DNA of 64,000 bases from Hyphomicrobiales bacterium (GTDB taxonomy: Bacteria > Pseudomonadota > Alphaproteobacteria > Rhizobiales > Beijerinckiaceae): contig UCLR01000010.1 in NCBI GenBank assembly GCA_900473415.1, positions 125,732 through 189,731 of the forward strand, read 5' to 3'. The position numbers were made by a program, and so were the translations under genes. The notes under the pieces were generated by a model. That model was not told the DNA's origin, searched no databases, and worked only from the letters and a program-made list of their open reading frames with translations. Below, piece by piece: positions 29,012-37,495 of the stretch (its first letter is position 1; each line of letters begins with the position of its first letter).

Positions 29012-29185
29012 CTAGCCGGCCCGGACGAGTTCGGCGACGACGCTTTCGAGCGCCGTCTCCCCCTTGCGCGCAAGGCGGCCATGATCGGCGAACTCGATCC
29101 AGCCCTCGTTGAAGCCATCGAGCATGCGGATGCGCGGCAGCGGGTTGCGCGTGCCCTGCGAGCGGAAGATCGGCTTCCGGCGCGC
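29012..29185 (-). pseudogene. Remnant: C-terminal end of an NmrA-family NAD(P)-binding protein
   Basis: A minus-strand frame ends in TAG at 29012-29014 and reads, in part, NPLPRIRMLDGFNEGWIEFA and then KGETALESVVAELVRAG. This looks like the last 50-55 residues of NmrA-like oxidoreductases. Nothing similar continues upstream beyond about 29185; that frame meets a stop near 29230 and has no Rossmann motif. I read it as the leftover 3' end of a deleted gene, 80 bases upstream of the aldo/keto reductase. The rest of the 428-base gap (28933-29360) shows only the promoter and ribosome site of the next gene. Confidence 0.6.
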
Positions 29186-29360
29186 GGCTGAAACTTGGCC
29201 ACGCGGCCGGTCGCAGTTCCCGAGTGTGACCTACCTCGCAGTCCTTGCACCCGTCCTCGCCTTCTTCTGCAGAGGTTCGGCGTGCTGCGGCCTCGGTCCG
29301 GCACCGCCTTCGTCGAGCATCGGCTGCAGCGAAAGCGCAGCGTCACGGAGGAACCACGAC

Positions 29361-30140
29361 ATGAACCGCATCGTCTCCCTGCTCTACGGCCTCTTCGCCT
29401 ACATCGTCTTCTTCGTCACCTTTCTTTACGCCGTAGGCTTCGTCAGCGGACGCGTCGTTCCCAAGACGATCGATTCCGGCGTGCCCGCTCCGCTGCCCGA
29501 GGCCCTCATCGTCAACATCGCGCTGATGACGCTCTTCGCCTTGCAGCACAGCGTCATGGCACGGCCGGCCTTCAAGCGCTGGTGGACGCAATACGTCTCA
29601 AAATCGATCGAGCGAAGCACCTATGTGCTGCTGGCGAGCCTGGCGCTCATCCTGCTCTTCTGGCAGTGGCGGCCGATCCCGACCACCGTCTGGCTGGTCG
29701 AGGAGCCTGTGCTCGCGGCCGTGCTCACCGCGCTCTCCTTTGTCGGCTGGCTGATCGTCCTGGCCTCGACCTTCATGATCAACCACTTCGAGTTGTTCGG
29801 GCTGCACCAGGTCGTGAACAATGCGCGCGGCAAGTCGATGCCGAACGTTCGCTTCAAGACCCCTGCCCTCTACAAGCTGGTGCGGCATCCGATCTATCTC
29901 GGCTTCATCATCGCGTTCTGGGCGACACCCCACATGACGGTCGGCCACCTCCTCTTCGCTGCCGTCACGACCGGATACATCCTGGTCGGGATCTTCCTGG
30001 AGGAGCGCGATCTGATCGACCTGTTCGGCGACGAATACCGGAACTACCGGCAGCGCGTGTCGATGCTGATCCCGTGGCGGAAATCGGCTGAGACCACGAC
30101 CCTTCATCCCACTCCCCGGAAAGCTTCCCTCTTCCGGTGA
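29361..30140 (+). CDS. mddA: Methanethiol S-methyltransferase-like membrane protein (MddA/NnrU type)
   Basis: 259 residues with five to six membrane helices. ALQHSVMARPAFKRWWTQYV (about 60-80) and LYKLVRHPIYLGFIIAFWAT (about 172-192) are the conserved blocks of MddA, which methylates methanethiol with SAM to give dimethyl sulfide. The same fold includes NnrU and isoprenylcysteine methyltransferases; the spacing and the FWATPHMTVGHLLFA stretch favour MddA. The ATG at 29361 has GGAGGA eight bases upstream. It may form a unit with the MarR and MFS genes downstream, but a hairpin lies between. Confidence 0.82.
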   Translation: MNRIVSLLYGLFAYIVFFVTFLYAVGFVSGRVVPKTIDSGVPAPLPEALIVNIALMTLFALQHSVMARPAFKRWWTQYVSKSIERSTYVLLASLALILLFWQWRPIPTTVWLVEEPVLAAVLTALSFVGWLIVLASTFMINHFELFGLHQVVNNARGKSMPNVRFKTPALYKLVRHPIYLGFIIAFWATPHMTVGHLLFAAVTTGYILVGIFLEERDLIDLFGDEYRNYRQRVSMLIPWRKSAETTTLHPTPRKASLFR

Positions 30141-30149
30141 AGCAAACCA

Positions 30150-30217
30150 CGCCCCTTCCAGCACCCGTTCCCCATGGCGCGAGACATCGCGCCGCAAGGC
30201 TGATGCTGGAGGGGGCG
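30150..30217. repeat. Nested hairpin between mddA and the MarR gene
   Basis: CGCCCCTTCCAGCA (30150-30163) pairs with TGCTGGAGGGGGCG (30204-30217) with one G-T wobble, and inside it GGCGCG pairs with CGCGCC around AGACAT. The result is a two-stem structure of 68 bases. No T-run follows, so it may slow transcript decay or be a small palindromic unit. It begins 10 bases after the mddA stop. Confidence 0.5.
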
Positions 30218-30272
30218 TGCTCGCGTCAGCGGCTGCCGCAACCCTGTCCCGGTCTTGCCATTTCTGAATTAG

Positions 30273-30284
30273 GGGCATATACGC
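30273..30284. promoter_or_regulatory. Putative MarR site 1
   Basis: GGGCATATACGC, five bases before the marR start, matches ten of twelve positions of the perfect palindrome GGGCATATGCCC at 30712-30723. Both are followed by GCA. It overlaps the place of a ribosome site, so binding here would give autorepression. Confidence 0.5.
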
Positions 30285-30289
30285 GCATC

Positions 30290-30688
30290 ATGTACAGTCC
30301 CTGCCACTGCACACGCCTGAGGACAGCGACCCGCAAGGTCGCCGCTCTCTATGACGTCGCGCTCGAGCCCGTCGGCATCAACATCGCGCAGTTCGCGCTG
30401 CTGCGGACCGTGGCGCGTAACGGTTCGCTGAGCCTCACGGAACTGGGGCGCCAGCTCGGCCTCGACCGCTCGACCATGGGGCGCAATGTCCGCGTCGTGG
30501 AGAGAGAGGGCCTCGTCGCGATCGGCAAGGGCAAGGACCAGCGCGAGGCGGTGGTCACGGTGACCGAGCGGGGACAGGCGGTCGTGCGCAAGGCGGAACC
30601 CCTTTGGGAGAAATCCCAGGCCGAGCTGACCCAGCGCCTCGGCCCCGAACGGATGCAGCTTCTGGATGAGCTTTGGCGTCTGCTTTGA
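30290..30688 (+). CDS. MarR family transcriptional regulator
   Basis: A 132-residue winged-helix regulator beginning MYSPCHCTRLRTATRKVAAL. The helix-turn-helix (about 45-80) has LTELGRQLGLDRSTMGRNVR and the wing GKGKDQREAVVTVTERG. The Cys pair in CHC near the N-terminus may sense oxidants or metal. I reject an in-frame start at 30137 because it spans the hairpin. Related sites at 30273 and 30712 imply control of itself and of the MFS gene 51 bases downstream. Confidence 0.9.
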   Translation: MYSPCHCTRLRTATRKVAALYDVALEPVGINIAQFALLRTVARNGSLSLTELGRQLGLDRSTMGRNVRVVEREGLVAIGKGKDQREAVVTVTERGQAVVRKAEPLWEKSQAELTQRLGPERMQLLDELWRLL

Positions 30689-30711
30689 CGGCTTTTCTTT
30701 GAACCAAATAT

Positions 30712-30723
30712 GGGCATATGCCC
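30712..30723. promoter_or_regulatory. Putative MarR site 2 (perfect palindrome)
   Basis: GGGCATATGCCC is a perfect 12-base palindrome 16 bases before the MFS start at 30740, in the 51-base gap after marR. A near copy precedes marR itself (30273-30284). The pair is strong circumstantial evidence for a MarR-family operator. Confidence 0.6.
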
Positions 30724-30739
30724 GCAAAAGGATGAGACG

Positions 30740-32056
30740 ATGTCGACCACAACTGCACCGGTTCGCATTGGCGCGATCCCGTCCTTCGCCGCCCGCCGGG
30801 GTGTCCATTACGGCTGGATCGTCGCGGGCGTCACCTTCCTGACGATGCTGGTCACGGCCGGGGCCGTCGGCGCGCCCGGCGTGCTGATCGGGCCGCTGCA
30901 GGCCGAATTCGGCTGGGCGACCTCCGATATCTCCTCTGCCTTCGCCATCCGACTCGTGCTGTTCGGCCTGCTCGGCCCCTTCGCGGCAGCCTTCATGAAC
31001 CGCTTCGGTCTGCGGCGCGTCGCGGCCGCGGCGCTGACGCTGATCGCCGCGGGCGTGCTCGGCTCCTTCGCGATGACGACGATCTGGCAACTCTTCCTGC
31101 TCTGGGGCGTCGTGGTCGGCTTCGGCACCGGGCTCACCGCCATGGTGCTCGGCGCCACGGTCGCGACGCGCTGGTTCTCCGCCCGGCGCGGCCTCGTCGT
31201 CGGCCTGCTGACCGCCAGCACCGCGACCGGGCAGCTCGTCTTCCTGCCGCTGCTTGCCTCGCTGACCGAAAGGCTCGGCTGGCGCAGCGCGCTCTGCTTC
31301 GTGCTCGTCATGCTGCTGATCGCGGCGCTTGCCGTGCTGCTGCTGATGCGCGACCGGCCTTCCGACATCGGACTTGCGCCCTATGGCGCGACCGGTCCCG
31401 CGTCCGCGCCGCCCGCCGCGCCGGCCACGTTCAAGGCCATGCTCGCCTCCCCGCTCGTCGCGCTGCGGGAGGCCGCGGGCTCGCGCATCTTCTGGGTGCT
31501 GTTCGGCACCTTCTTCGTCTGCGGCGCCAGCACGAACGGGCTGGTGCAGACGCATTTCGTCTCGCTCTGCGGCGATTTCGGCATGGCGCCGGTGGCGGCG
31601 GCCGGCATGCTCGCGATCATCGGCATCTTCGACTTCGCCGGCACGGTCGGCTCGGGCTGGCTGTCCGATCGCTTCGACAGCCGCAAGCTGCTGTTCTGGT
31701 ATTATGGGCTGCGCGGGCTCTCACTGATCTACCTGCCTTTCACCAGCTTCAGCTTCTACGAGCTCTCGATCTTCGCGATCTTCTACGGGCTCGACTGGGT
31801 CGCGACCGTGCCGCCGACCGTCAAGCTGGCTGCCGACCGCTTCGGCGAGCGGGCCAATCTCGTCTTCGGCTGGGTCTTCGCTGGGCATCAGCTCGGAGCG
31901 GCCTTCGCCGCCTGGGGCGCAGGCTTCAGCCGTACCGCCTATCAGACCTATCTGCCGGCTTTCTTCATTGCCGGCGTGCTCTGCCTGATCGCAGCGCTCG
32001 CCATCATCACCGTACGCGAGCCGCGCGAACAGGCACTTGTCCCGGCAGCCGCCTGA
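30740..32056 (+). CDS. MFS transporter (oxalate/formate antiporter-like)
   Basis: 438 residues, twelve hydrophobic segments in two halves split by a hydrophilic loop near residues 200-230. HYGWIVAGVTFLTMLVTAGA at the start and GWLSDRFDSRKLLFWYYGLR after the sixth to eighth helices are typical of the MCT/OFA-like subfamily of MFS carriers for organic anions. The ATG at 30740 follows AAAAGGA. Control by the upstream MarR protein is expected. The substrate is unknown. Confidence 0.9.
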   Translation: MSTTTAPVRIGAIPSFAARRGVHYGWIVAGVTFLTMLVTAGAVGAPGVLIGPLQAEFGWATSDISSAFAIRLVLFGLLGPFAAAFMNRFGLRRVAAAALTLIAAGVLGSFAMTTIWQLFLLWGVVVGFGTGLTAMVLGATVATRWFSARRGLVVGLLTASTATGQLVFLPLLASLTERLGWRSALCFVLVMLLIAALAVLLLMRDRPSDIGLAPYGATGPASAPPAAPATFKAMLASPLVALREAAGSRIFWVLFGTFFVCGASTNGLVQTHFVSLCGDFGMAPVAAAGMLAIIGIFDFAGTVGSGWLSDRFDSRKLLFWYYGLRGLSLIYLPFTSFSFYELSIFAIFYGLDWVATVPPTVKLAADRFGERANLVFGWVFAGHQLGAAFAAWGAGFSRTAYQTYLPAFFIAGVLCLIAALAIITVREPREQALVPAAA

Positions 32057-32172
32057 CGCCTCGCTCCGCCGGCGGGCGCGAAACCGAAGCAAACGCTTCT
32101 TTTTGATGGCGATTCAGCCGAATCATCATCATGCTCGACCTCTGCAGCCTATCGTGCATGCGAGGTCGTCCA

Positions 32173-33342
32173 ATGCGCCTTGTCTTGACTACGACTGCCG
32201 CCCTTCTCGGCACGGCGATCACGGCCTACGCCGATGATCGCAGCGAATGCCTCGCCGGGATCGGGCGTCTGCGAAGCGCCATCGCGATACGCAAGGCCTC
32301 CGGCGATCGAGAGGCCTTGCAGCGCGCGCTGCGCAGGGCCGAGCGGGAGGCGGGCGAGCGCGAGTTCGACGAATGCGTCGGCATCGTCAGGGCCGGAGCG
32401 TCGAGCGGCAGCCCGAAGGATGACGACGACGCCCAGGAAGGCCCCGAAACCGAAGACATGTTCGGCTTCACGAAGGGCACCAGCATAACCGAAAAGGGCA
32501 AATTCGAGATCTCGAGCGAAGCGGAAGGTGCGTTTGGAAAGCGCTTCGGCCGGTATCGGGCGGGAGCGCTGGGCGCCACCTTTGCATTCGCGCCTATCGA
32601 CCGCTTCAGCTTCGAGTTCGGGGTGGCGGGGGATGCCTTCTCGATCCGGGACGTGCCGGGCCTGGACAATCGAAACGGCAGCGGGTTCGCGGGTTTCTCG
32701 ACCGAGCTGAAATGGCAGGCCATCAAGCGTGGTCCTGGCTCTCCCGTCGGCCTGACCTTCATCGCCGAGCCCGCGATGAGCTTTCGGGACGGGGATAGCG
32801 GCGAGCGGGGCCGGGGATTGGGCCTGGGGCTGCGCGTCGCCCTCGATGCCGAGCTCATTCCGAGCAGGCTGTTCGGCGGATTGAACCTGATCTACGAACT
32901 GGAGAAATTCCGCCCACGCGGCCGCGCGCTTTTCAATGGCGAGGGTGAGCCGCTGGAAGGCGTGGCGTCAGGGCCCTGCCTGCCGGACGCCGACGATGAC
33001 AGCCTGGAGACCTGCGTCGGCGCGGCCCGCCGCATGACGACGGAGCGTTCCTCCATCTGGGGCGTGTCGGGCGCCCTTGCCTACCAGGTCAGCCAGAACG
33101 TCTTCCTCGGCGGCGAAGTTCGCTATCTGCGATCCTATACCGGGCTCGGCCTGAACAATTTCGAAGGGCACGCGGTGTTCGCCGGCCCCACCTTCTATGC
33201 CAAGCTCAGCGAGAAAGTGTCGATTTCGGCGGCCTTCTCGACCCAGGTCGCGGGGAAGTCCAAGGCTACTCCGGGCCGAACGTTCGATCTCGACAACTTT
33301 TCCCGCCATCAGGCCAAGCTGAAGGTTTCGTACGAATTCTGA
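32173..33342 (+). CDS. Predicted outer-membrane beta-barrel protein with N-terminal two-Cys helical domain
   Basis: 389 residues. The signal peptide MRLVLTTTAALLGTAITAYA is followed by a roughly 50-residue charged helical domain with Cys26 and Cys68 (DDRSEC ... EREFDEC). An acidic linker (about 75-105, DDDDAQEGPETED) comes next. From residue 108, alternating beta strands such as KFEISSEAEGAFGKRFGRYR and FAFAPIDRFSFEFGVAG run to a C-terminal LKVSYEF, the Phe-ending signal of outer-membrane barrels. Two more cysteines (ASGPCLPD and LETCVGA) sit in a long loop. The start at 32173 is set by the signal peptide. The N-terminal domain matches the small protein at 33411-33653. No family recognised; a transport or sensing role is possible. 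Confidence 0.75.
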   Translation: MRLVLTTTAALLGTAITAYADDRSECLAGIGRLRSAIAIRKASGDREALQRALRRAEREAGEREFDECVGIVRAGASSGSPKDDDDAQEGPETEDMFGFTKGTSITEKGKFEISSEAEGAFGKRFGRYRAGALGATFAFAPIDRFSFEFGVAGDAFSIRDVPGLDNRNGSGFAGFSTELKWQAIKRGPGSPVGLTFIAEPAMSFRDGDSGERGRGLGLGLRVALDAELIPSRLFGGLNLIYELEKFRPRGRALFNGEGEPLEGVASGPCLPDADDDSLETCVGAARRMTTERSSIWGVSGALAYQVSQNVFLGGEVRYLRSYTGLGLNNFEGHAVFAGPTFYAKLSEKVSISAAFSTQVAGKSKATPGRTFDLDNFSRHQAKLKVSYEF

Positions 33343-33410
33343 GGCCTACCCTCGCTCGACGGAGAGGCTGATCGGCCTGGGCGCAGCCTGCGTGCACCGG
33401 CCCGCAGGCG

Positions 33411-33653
33411 TTAACGCCCAAGCGCCTTGCGGGCATCGTTCACCGCATCGAGGCACTCGTCATACTCGCCCTCCTGATCCTCGCGGCGCGCGACGCGCAA
33501 GGCCGTCTCCAGCTTGCGCAAGGTGGCCTGCGGCGGCTTCTTGGCGATTTCGGCTTGAATCATCGCGATTCCGCCCTTGCAATCCGACTTGTCGTCGGCG
33601 TGGACCGGCATCGTCAACGACAGGACGGCAGCTGACAGGGCGACGGCGCGCAT
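33411..33653 (-). CDS. Small periplasmic two-Cys protein, homologous to the N-terminus of the adjacent barrel protein
   Basis: 80 residues. Signal peptide MRAVALSAAVLSLTMPVHA, then a charged helical hairpin with Cys25 and Cys67 (DDKSDC ... EGEYDEC). The spacing C-x41-C is identical to that in the barrel protein at 32173-33342, and 15 of the 41 residues between the cysteines are the same without a gap. The two cysteines could form a disulfide holding the hairpin. It starts 10 bases after the cupredoxin-like gene, so the two are one operon, convergent with the barrel gene. Function unknown. Confidence 0.75.
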   Translation of the reverse strand: MRAVALSAAVLSLTMPVHADDKSDCKGGIAMIQAEIAKKPPQATLRKLETALRVARREDQEGEYDECLDAVNDARKALGR

Positions 33654-33663
33654 GGTTGCCTCT

Positions 33664-34086
33664 TCACTTCACGATGAACTTGCCGGTCATGCCCTTGCTC
33701 TCGAGACCTTGCACGAACCAAGGATACTCACCGGGCCGGATCGCGACGAACTCGACGTGAATAGTCCCCTGGTCATCAAATTCGAGATGATGCGGGGCGC
33801 CCAGCATATGAATCTCGAGATGGTTGATGACGATCTGGTTGATCCAGCTATGCCGGAAAAGCTCAGGAGCGAAGAACTTATACTCCTTTGAGCCTTTTGC
33901 CGTGATCGAAAGCCGGTAGGACTTTCCGGATTCCATCTCGATCTCTTTGCGGGAGACCGCGAAATCGTCTCCGTCGTCGTTACCGAGAACGAGTTCGGGC
34001 AAGTCCGTTCGCCCTCTGACGAGGTCAGTGGCCGCTGCCTGGCTCAAGCCCATCAGCGCCGTCAGCAAGACCCAGAGGAGACGCAT
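33664..34086 (-). CDS. Exported cupredoxin-like protein lacking standard copper ligands
   Basis: 140 residues with signal peptide MRLLWVLLTALMGLSQAAA. The mature part reads as a cupredoxin-type beta sandwich: ESGKSYRLSITAKGSKEYKF, then FRHSWINQIVINHLEIHMLG, and a C-terminal GEYPWFVQGLESKGMTGKFI. In ordinary cupredoxins the last block has Cys, His and Met ligands; here Met is kept but the Cys and His are absent. Histidines are instead abundant in the middle (HSW, HLEIH, PHH). It may bind another metal, use a different site or be structural. GGGAGG lies seven bases before the ATG. First gene of the two-gene minus-strand unit. Confidence 0.7.
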   Translation of the reverse strand: MRLLWVLLTALMGLSQAAATDLVRGRTDLPELVLGNDDGDDFAVSRKEIEMESGKSYRLSITAKGSKEYKFFAPELFRHSWINQIVINHLEIHMLGAPHHLEFDDQGTIHVEFVAIRPGEYPWFVQGLESKGMTGKFIVK

Positions 34087-34268
34087 GCAGTCCTCCCAAT
34101 TCGCCGACTATTTTGGCGCACGATAACGGGAGCTTGCGATGCCAGCAATCCGGCCGAATTTTCTGCGCTTGTCCGCGGCCGCCATCCACGCCAGCGAACG
34201 TCAGATACGAAAAAGCCGGCCGTCCTGGCCGGTTTGCGAGCGTCAGCGAATGTGGGTGAATATGAAAG

Positions 34269-34344
34269 TGGTGCCGCAAGAGGGATTCGAACCCCCGACC
34301 CCCTCATTACGAATGAGGTGCTCTACCAGCTGAGCTATTGCGGC
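34269..34344 (-). tRNA. tRNA-Thr (anticodon CGT)
   Basis: On the minus strand, acceptor arms GCCGCAA and TTGCGGC pair fully. The D-arm has AGCTCAGCTGGTAGAGC, the anticodon stem CCTCA/TGAGG encloses the loop TTCGTAA with anticodon CGT, and the T-loop is TTCGAAT. The CCA end is encoded in the DNA (34269-34271). It reads ACG codons. It lies between the cupredoxin-like gene and tyrC in the same direction. Confidence 0.97.
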
Positions 34345-34439
34345 AACGGGTGGCGCTGTACCAGCAGGGGGCCGGCTTGGCAAGCCGCAAGAGGCGCTGA
34401 CACACAGCTCCCGGCAAGCCAATCGCCGACCGTTCCGCT

Positions 34440-35387
34440 TCAGTCCTTGCGTAGCTTCTCGGTTTCCGGCTTCTCCTGGCCGAGTGCGACGATGCCGCGG
34501 CGGATGGCGCGGGTGCGGGTGAAGTGCTTGTGCAGCGTCTCGCCGTCGCCATAGCGGATCGCGCGGGTGAGCAGCGCCAGATCCTCGTTGAAGCGGCCGA
34601 GCATCTCCAGCACCGCCTCCTTGTTGTGCAGGAAGACATCGCGCCACATCGTCGGGTCGCTCGCAGCGATTCGGGTGAAGTCGCGGAAGCCACCGGCCGA
34701 GAACTTGATGACCTCCGTCTCCGTCACCGCCTCCAGATCCTCGGCCGTGCCGACGATGTTGTAAGCGATGAGGTGCGGCAGATGGCTGGTGATGGCGAGC
34801 ACCAGATCATGATGCTGCGCGCTCATCACCTCGACCAGCGCGCCCATGCCCTCCCAGAGTTGGCGGGTCCTGGCGATCGCGGCCGGGTCCGTGCCCTCCG
34901 GCGGCGTCAGGATGCACCAGCGGTTGAGGAAGAGGCTGGGAAAGCCGGCATCGGGACCGGAATTCTCGGTGCCCGCCACCGGATGGGCCGGGACGAAGGA
35001 GACGCCGTCGGGCAGATGAGGCGAGACCGCATCGACGACCGAGCCCTTGACCGACCCGACATCGGAGACGATCGCGCCCGGCTTCAGGCTGGAGGCGATC
35101 TCGGCGGCGACCGGCCCGCAGGCGCCGACCGGCACGCAGAGGATGACATGGTCGGCGTCGTGCGCCGCCTCGGCGGCGGTCTCGACGACCGCGTGGCCGA
35201 GATCAAGCTCGCGCGCCCGCTGGCGGACAGCCTCGTCGCGATCCGACAACACGACGGTACCGGCGAGATTCAGCTCCTTCGCCGCCCGCGCGATCGAGGA
35301 GCCGATCAGCCCGATGCCGATGATGGCGAGGCGGGCGAAGACCGGCTCTGAGCGGCGCGGCGCGAAGCTTTCCGCCATCTGCATCAA
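34440..35387 (-). CDS. tyrC: Prephenate/arogenate (cyclohexadienyl) dehydrogenase
   Basis: A 315-residue NAD(P)-dependent enzyme of tyrosine synthesis that oxidatively decarboxylates prephenate or arogenate. [17 protein letters not shown] is the Rossmann motif (about residues 21-37). [13 protein letters not shown] holds a catalytic His, and [12 protein letters not shown] is the second conserved His block. There is no fused chorismate mutase or ACT domain. It overlaps hisC by four bases and ends the operon chorismate mutase-hisC-tyrC, a familiar alphaproteobacterial arrangement. Confidence 0.94.
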   Translation of the reverse strand: MMQMAESFAPRRSEPVFARLAIIGIGLIGSSIARAAKELNLAGTVVLSDRDEAVRQRARELDLGHAVVETAAEAAHDADHVILCVPVGACGPVAAEIASSLKPGAIVSDVGSVKGSVVDAVSPHLPDGVSFVPAHPVAGTENSGPDAGFPSLFLNRWCILTPPEGTDPAAIARTRQLWEGMGALVEVMSAQHHDLVLAITSHLPHLIAYNIVGTAEDLEAVTETEVIKFSAGGFRDFTRIAASDPTMWRDVFLHNKEAVLEMLGRFNEDLALLTRAIRYGDGETLHKHFTRTRAIRRGIVALGQEKPETEKLRKD

Positions 35388-36490
35388 GCCTTGGCCGAGA
35401 GGAAATCGGCAAGCGCGGCAATGACGAGGCGGTTCGCTTCCTCGGAGCCGATGGTCATGCGCAACGCGTCCGGCAGTCCATAGGACGCGACGGCGCGCAG
35501 GATGAGGCCGCGCTGCGTCAGGAAGGCGTCGGCCTCCTTCGCTGTCTTGCCCGCGGCTTTCGGGAAGTGGATCAGGATGAAGTTGCCGACCGAAGGCGTG
35601 ACGGTGAGGCCGAGCTTCTCCAGCTCAGCCGTCGTCCAGGCGAGCCACTTCTCGTTGTGCTCGATGGCGGCAGCGACATGGGCCTCGTCGGCGACGGCAG
35701 CAGCGCCTGCCTCGATGGCAGCGCCGTTGACGTTGAAGGGACCGCGGATGCGGTCGAGCGCATCGACGATGTGCGCGGAAGCGTAGAGCCAGCCGATGCG
35801 CAGATTGGCGAGGCCATAGATCTTCGAGAAGGTGCGCGTCATCACGACGTTCTCGCTCTCGGCGACGAGTTCGAGGCCCGACGCATAGTCGTTGCGACGG
35901 ACGTACTCGGCATAAGCCGCGTCGAGCACGAGCAGCACGTTCGACGGCAGCCCGGCATGCAGGCGCTTGACCTCGTCGAAGGGCAGATAGGTGCCGGTCG
36001 GGTTGTTGGGATTGGCGAGGAAGACGATCTTCGTCCTTGGTGTCACCGCCCCGAGGATGGCGTCGACATCGGCCGTGTAGTTCTTCTCCCTGACGACCAC
36101 CGGCTTGCCGCCGGCGGCGAGGATGGCGATGCGGTAGACGAGGAAGCCGTGCTCGGTGAAGACACCCTCGTCGCCATCGCCGAGATAGGCCTTGGTGATG
36201 AGCTGCAGCAGCTCGTCGGAGCCGGTGCCGCAGAGGATGCGGGCCGGATCGAGCCCGTAGCGGCCGGCAATGGCGGTGCGCAGCTTGCTCGAAGAGCCGT
36301 CCGGATAGAACTCCAGCTTGCTGGCGAGGCTCTGGAAGGCCTCGACGGCCTTCGGGCTCGGGCCGAGCGGCGTCTCGTTGGAGGAGAGCTTGTGCAGCTT
36401 CACGCCGGCGGGAGCAGCGGACTTGCCGGGGACATAGGCCTCGATGTCGAGGACGCCGGGACGGGGAAAGGGGCGGGAGGCGGTCGTCAT
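35384..36490 (-). CDS. hisC: Histidinol-phosphate aminotransferase
   Basis: A 368-residue fold-type I PLP aminotransferase. [11 protein letters not shown], the Asp/Tyr of LDAAYAEYV and the PLP-binding Lys in [17 protein letters not shown] identify it as HisC. It converts imidazole acetol phosphate to histidinol phosphate. Placed between chorismate mutase and tyrC it may also transaminate aromatic keto acids, as related enzymes do. It overlaps tyrC by four bases and lies 37 bases after the chorismate mutase gene. Confidence 0.94.
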   Translation of the reverse strand: MTTASRPFPRPGVLDIEAYVPGKSAAPAGVKLHKLSSNETPLGPSPKAVEAFQSLASKLEFYPDGSSSKLRTAIAGRYGLDPARILCGTGSDELLQLITKAYLGDGDEGVFTEHGFLVYRIAILAAGGKPVVVREKNYTADVDAILGAVTPRTKIVFLANPNNPTGTYLPFDEVKRLHAGLPSNVLLVLDAAYAEYVRRNDYASGLELVAESENVVMTRTFSKIYGLANLRIGWLYASAHIVDALDRIRGPFNVNGAAIEAGAAAVADEAHVAAAIEHNEKWLAWTTAELEKLGLTVTPSVGNFILIHFPKAAGKTAKEADAFLTQRGLILRAVASYGLPDALRMTIGSEEANRLVIAALADFLSAKA

Positions 36491-36527
36491 GGTGATTGAC
36501 CTTGCAGAAGGAGCAGTGCGGACCCGC

Positions 36528-37376
36528 TCAGCGGGCGGATTTGACGGCGAAGCGGGCAGCGTGGCTGCCGACCTCGGAGAAGTCGCTCAAGCCTGCGGGC
36601 GCCAGCGCATCCCGGATCACCGCCTGATCGACCTCGCCTGAGGCGGCGACCAGGAGCGAGAGATGCGAGCCGTCCGCCGCCGAGGCCGAGACCTCGGCCA
36701 GATGCAGGGCGAGACCGTGGCGCAGCGCATCCGACCAGCGCTCGACGCGGGCGGCGTAGAGCACGATCTCGCGGACGGCCGCATCAGCCAGCGGCTTGGC
36801 TATGCAATAGACCGGCGTGCCGGCCGGGTGGTCCGGCCGCTCGATGAAGGGCAGGCGCGCGATGATCTTCGGATTGTCCGGCCCGATCAGGTCCCGCCAC
36901 CAGATGCCGGCGCTGGCGCCCTGGTCCATGCGGAAGATGCCGAGATCGCCGGCGGAATCCGCAACCGCACGGATCACGGCGCGCGCATCCTCATGCGGGA
37001 CGAAGGGCACGGTGAAGCCGAAATGGAAGCGCGCCGAATCGCGCATCGCGGCATCGCCGCCGGAGACGTCGGCGTGAACCGAATAAGGCGCCTGCACATA
37101 GGTGAAGGTCGCGATGATGATGCGCCAGACGCTCTCCACCGTGTCGAGCGGCAGCAGGCCCTTATGGCGCAGCGCCAGCCGCTTCATGATGTCGGCCTCG
37201 CGGCCGGGGCGGAAGGCGGAGCCGGAGGCCTGCGTCTTCTTGATCGAGATCAGCGTCTCGATGATATGCGAGCGTTCCATCAGCAGCGCGTGCATCTCGC
37301 TGTCGATGCGGTCGATCTCGCTGCGCAGGTCGGCGAGAGTGGTCGGAGCGGCTTCGGTCATCGTGGCGGGACGCAT
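36528..37376 (-). CDS. Chorismate mutase (AroQ type) with C-terminal extension
   Basis: 282 residues. The N-terminal AroQ helical domain (about 12-100) has [40 protein letters not shown] and a helix ending near TFTYVQ. It converts chorismate to prephenate. The remaining about 180 residues resemble the extension seen on rhizobial chorismate mutases, of unsettled function. It lacks a recognisable complete prephenate dehydratase site, and there is no ACT domain. The start may be at 37376 or at the Met at 37361; neither has a strong ribosome site. Confidence 0.88.
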   Translation of the reverse strand: MRPATMTEAAPTTLADLRSEIDRIDSEMHALLMERSHIIETLISIKKTQASGSAFRPGREADIMKRLALRHKGLLPLDTVESVWRIIIATFTYVQAPYSVHADVSGGDAAMRDSARFHFGFTVPFVPHEDARAVIRAVADSAGDLGIFRMDQGASAGIWWRDLIGPDNPKIIARLPFIERPDHPAGTPVYCIAKPLADAAVREIVLYAARVERWSDALRHGLALHLAEVSASAADGSHLSLLVAASGEVDQAVIRDALAPAGLSDFSEVGSHAARFAVKSAR

Positions 37377-37495
37377 TTCGCGGCAGGGCCAAGCTCCTTA
37401 GCGCCCCATAGCGGGCTTGGCAAAGCCGGCGACGCAGTCCTGCATTGACAGCGCAGCTTCCGCACGGCATCGCTAGGGTTCGATTTTCCGAACGC

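Noticed and set aside
30137..30289. Longer start for the MarR gene
   Set aside because: The added codons run through a nested hairpin and lack a ribosome site; the family starts at the CHC motif.
37377..37495. SAM riboswitch upstream of metX
   Set aside because: I looked for the SAM-II pattern with its conserved GCTAAA-type core and pseudoknot arms and did not find it. Only a hairpin-prone CCCCATAGCGGGC stretch is visible. A covariance-model search would decide.
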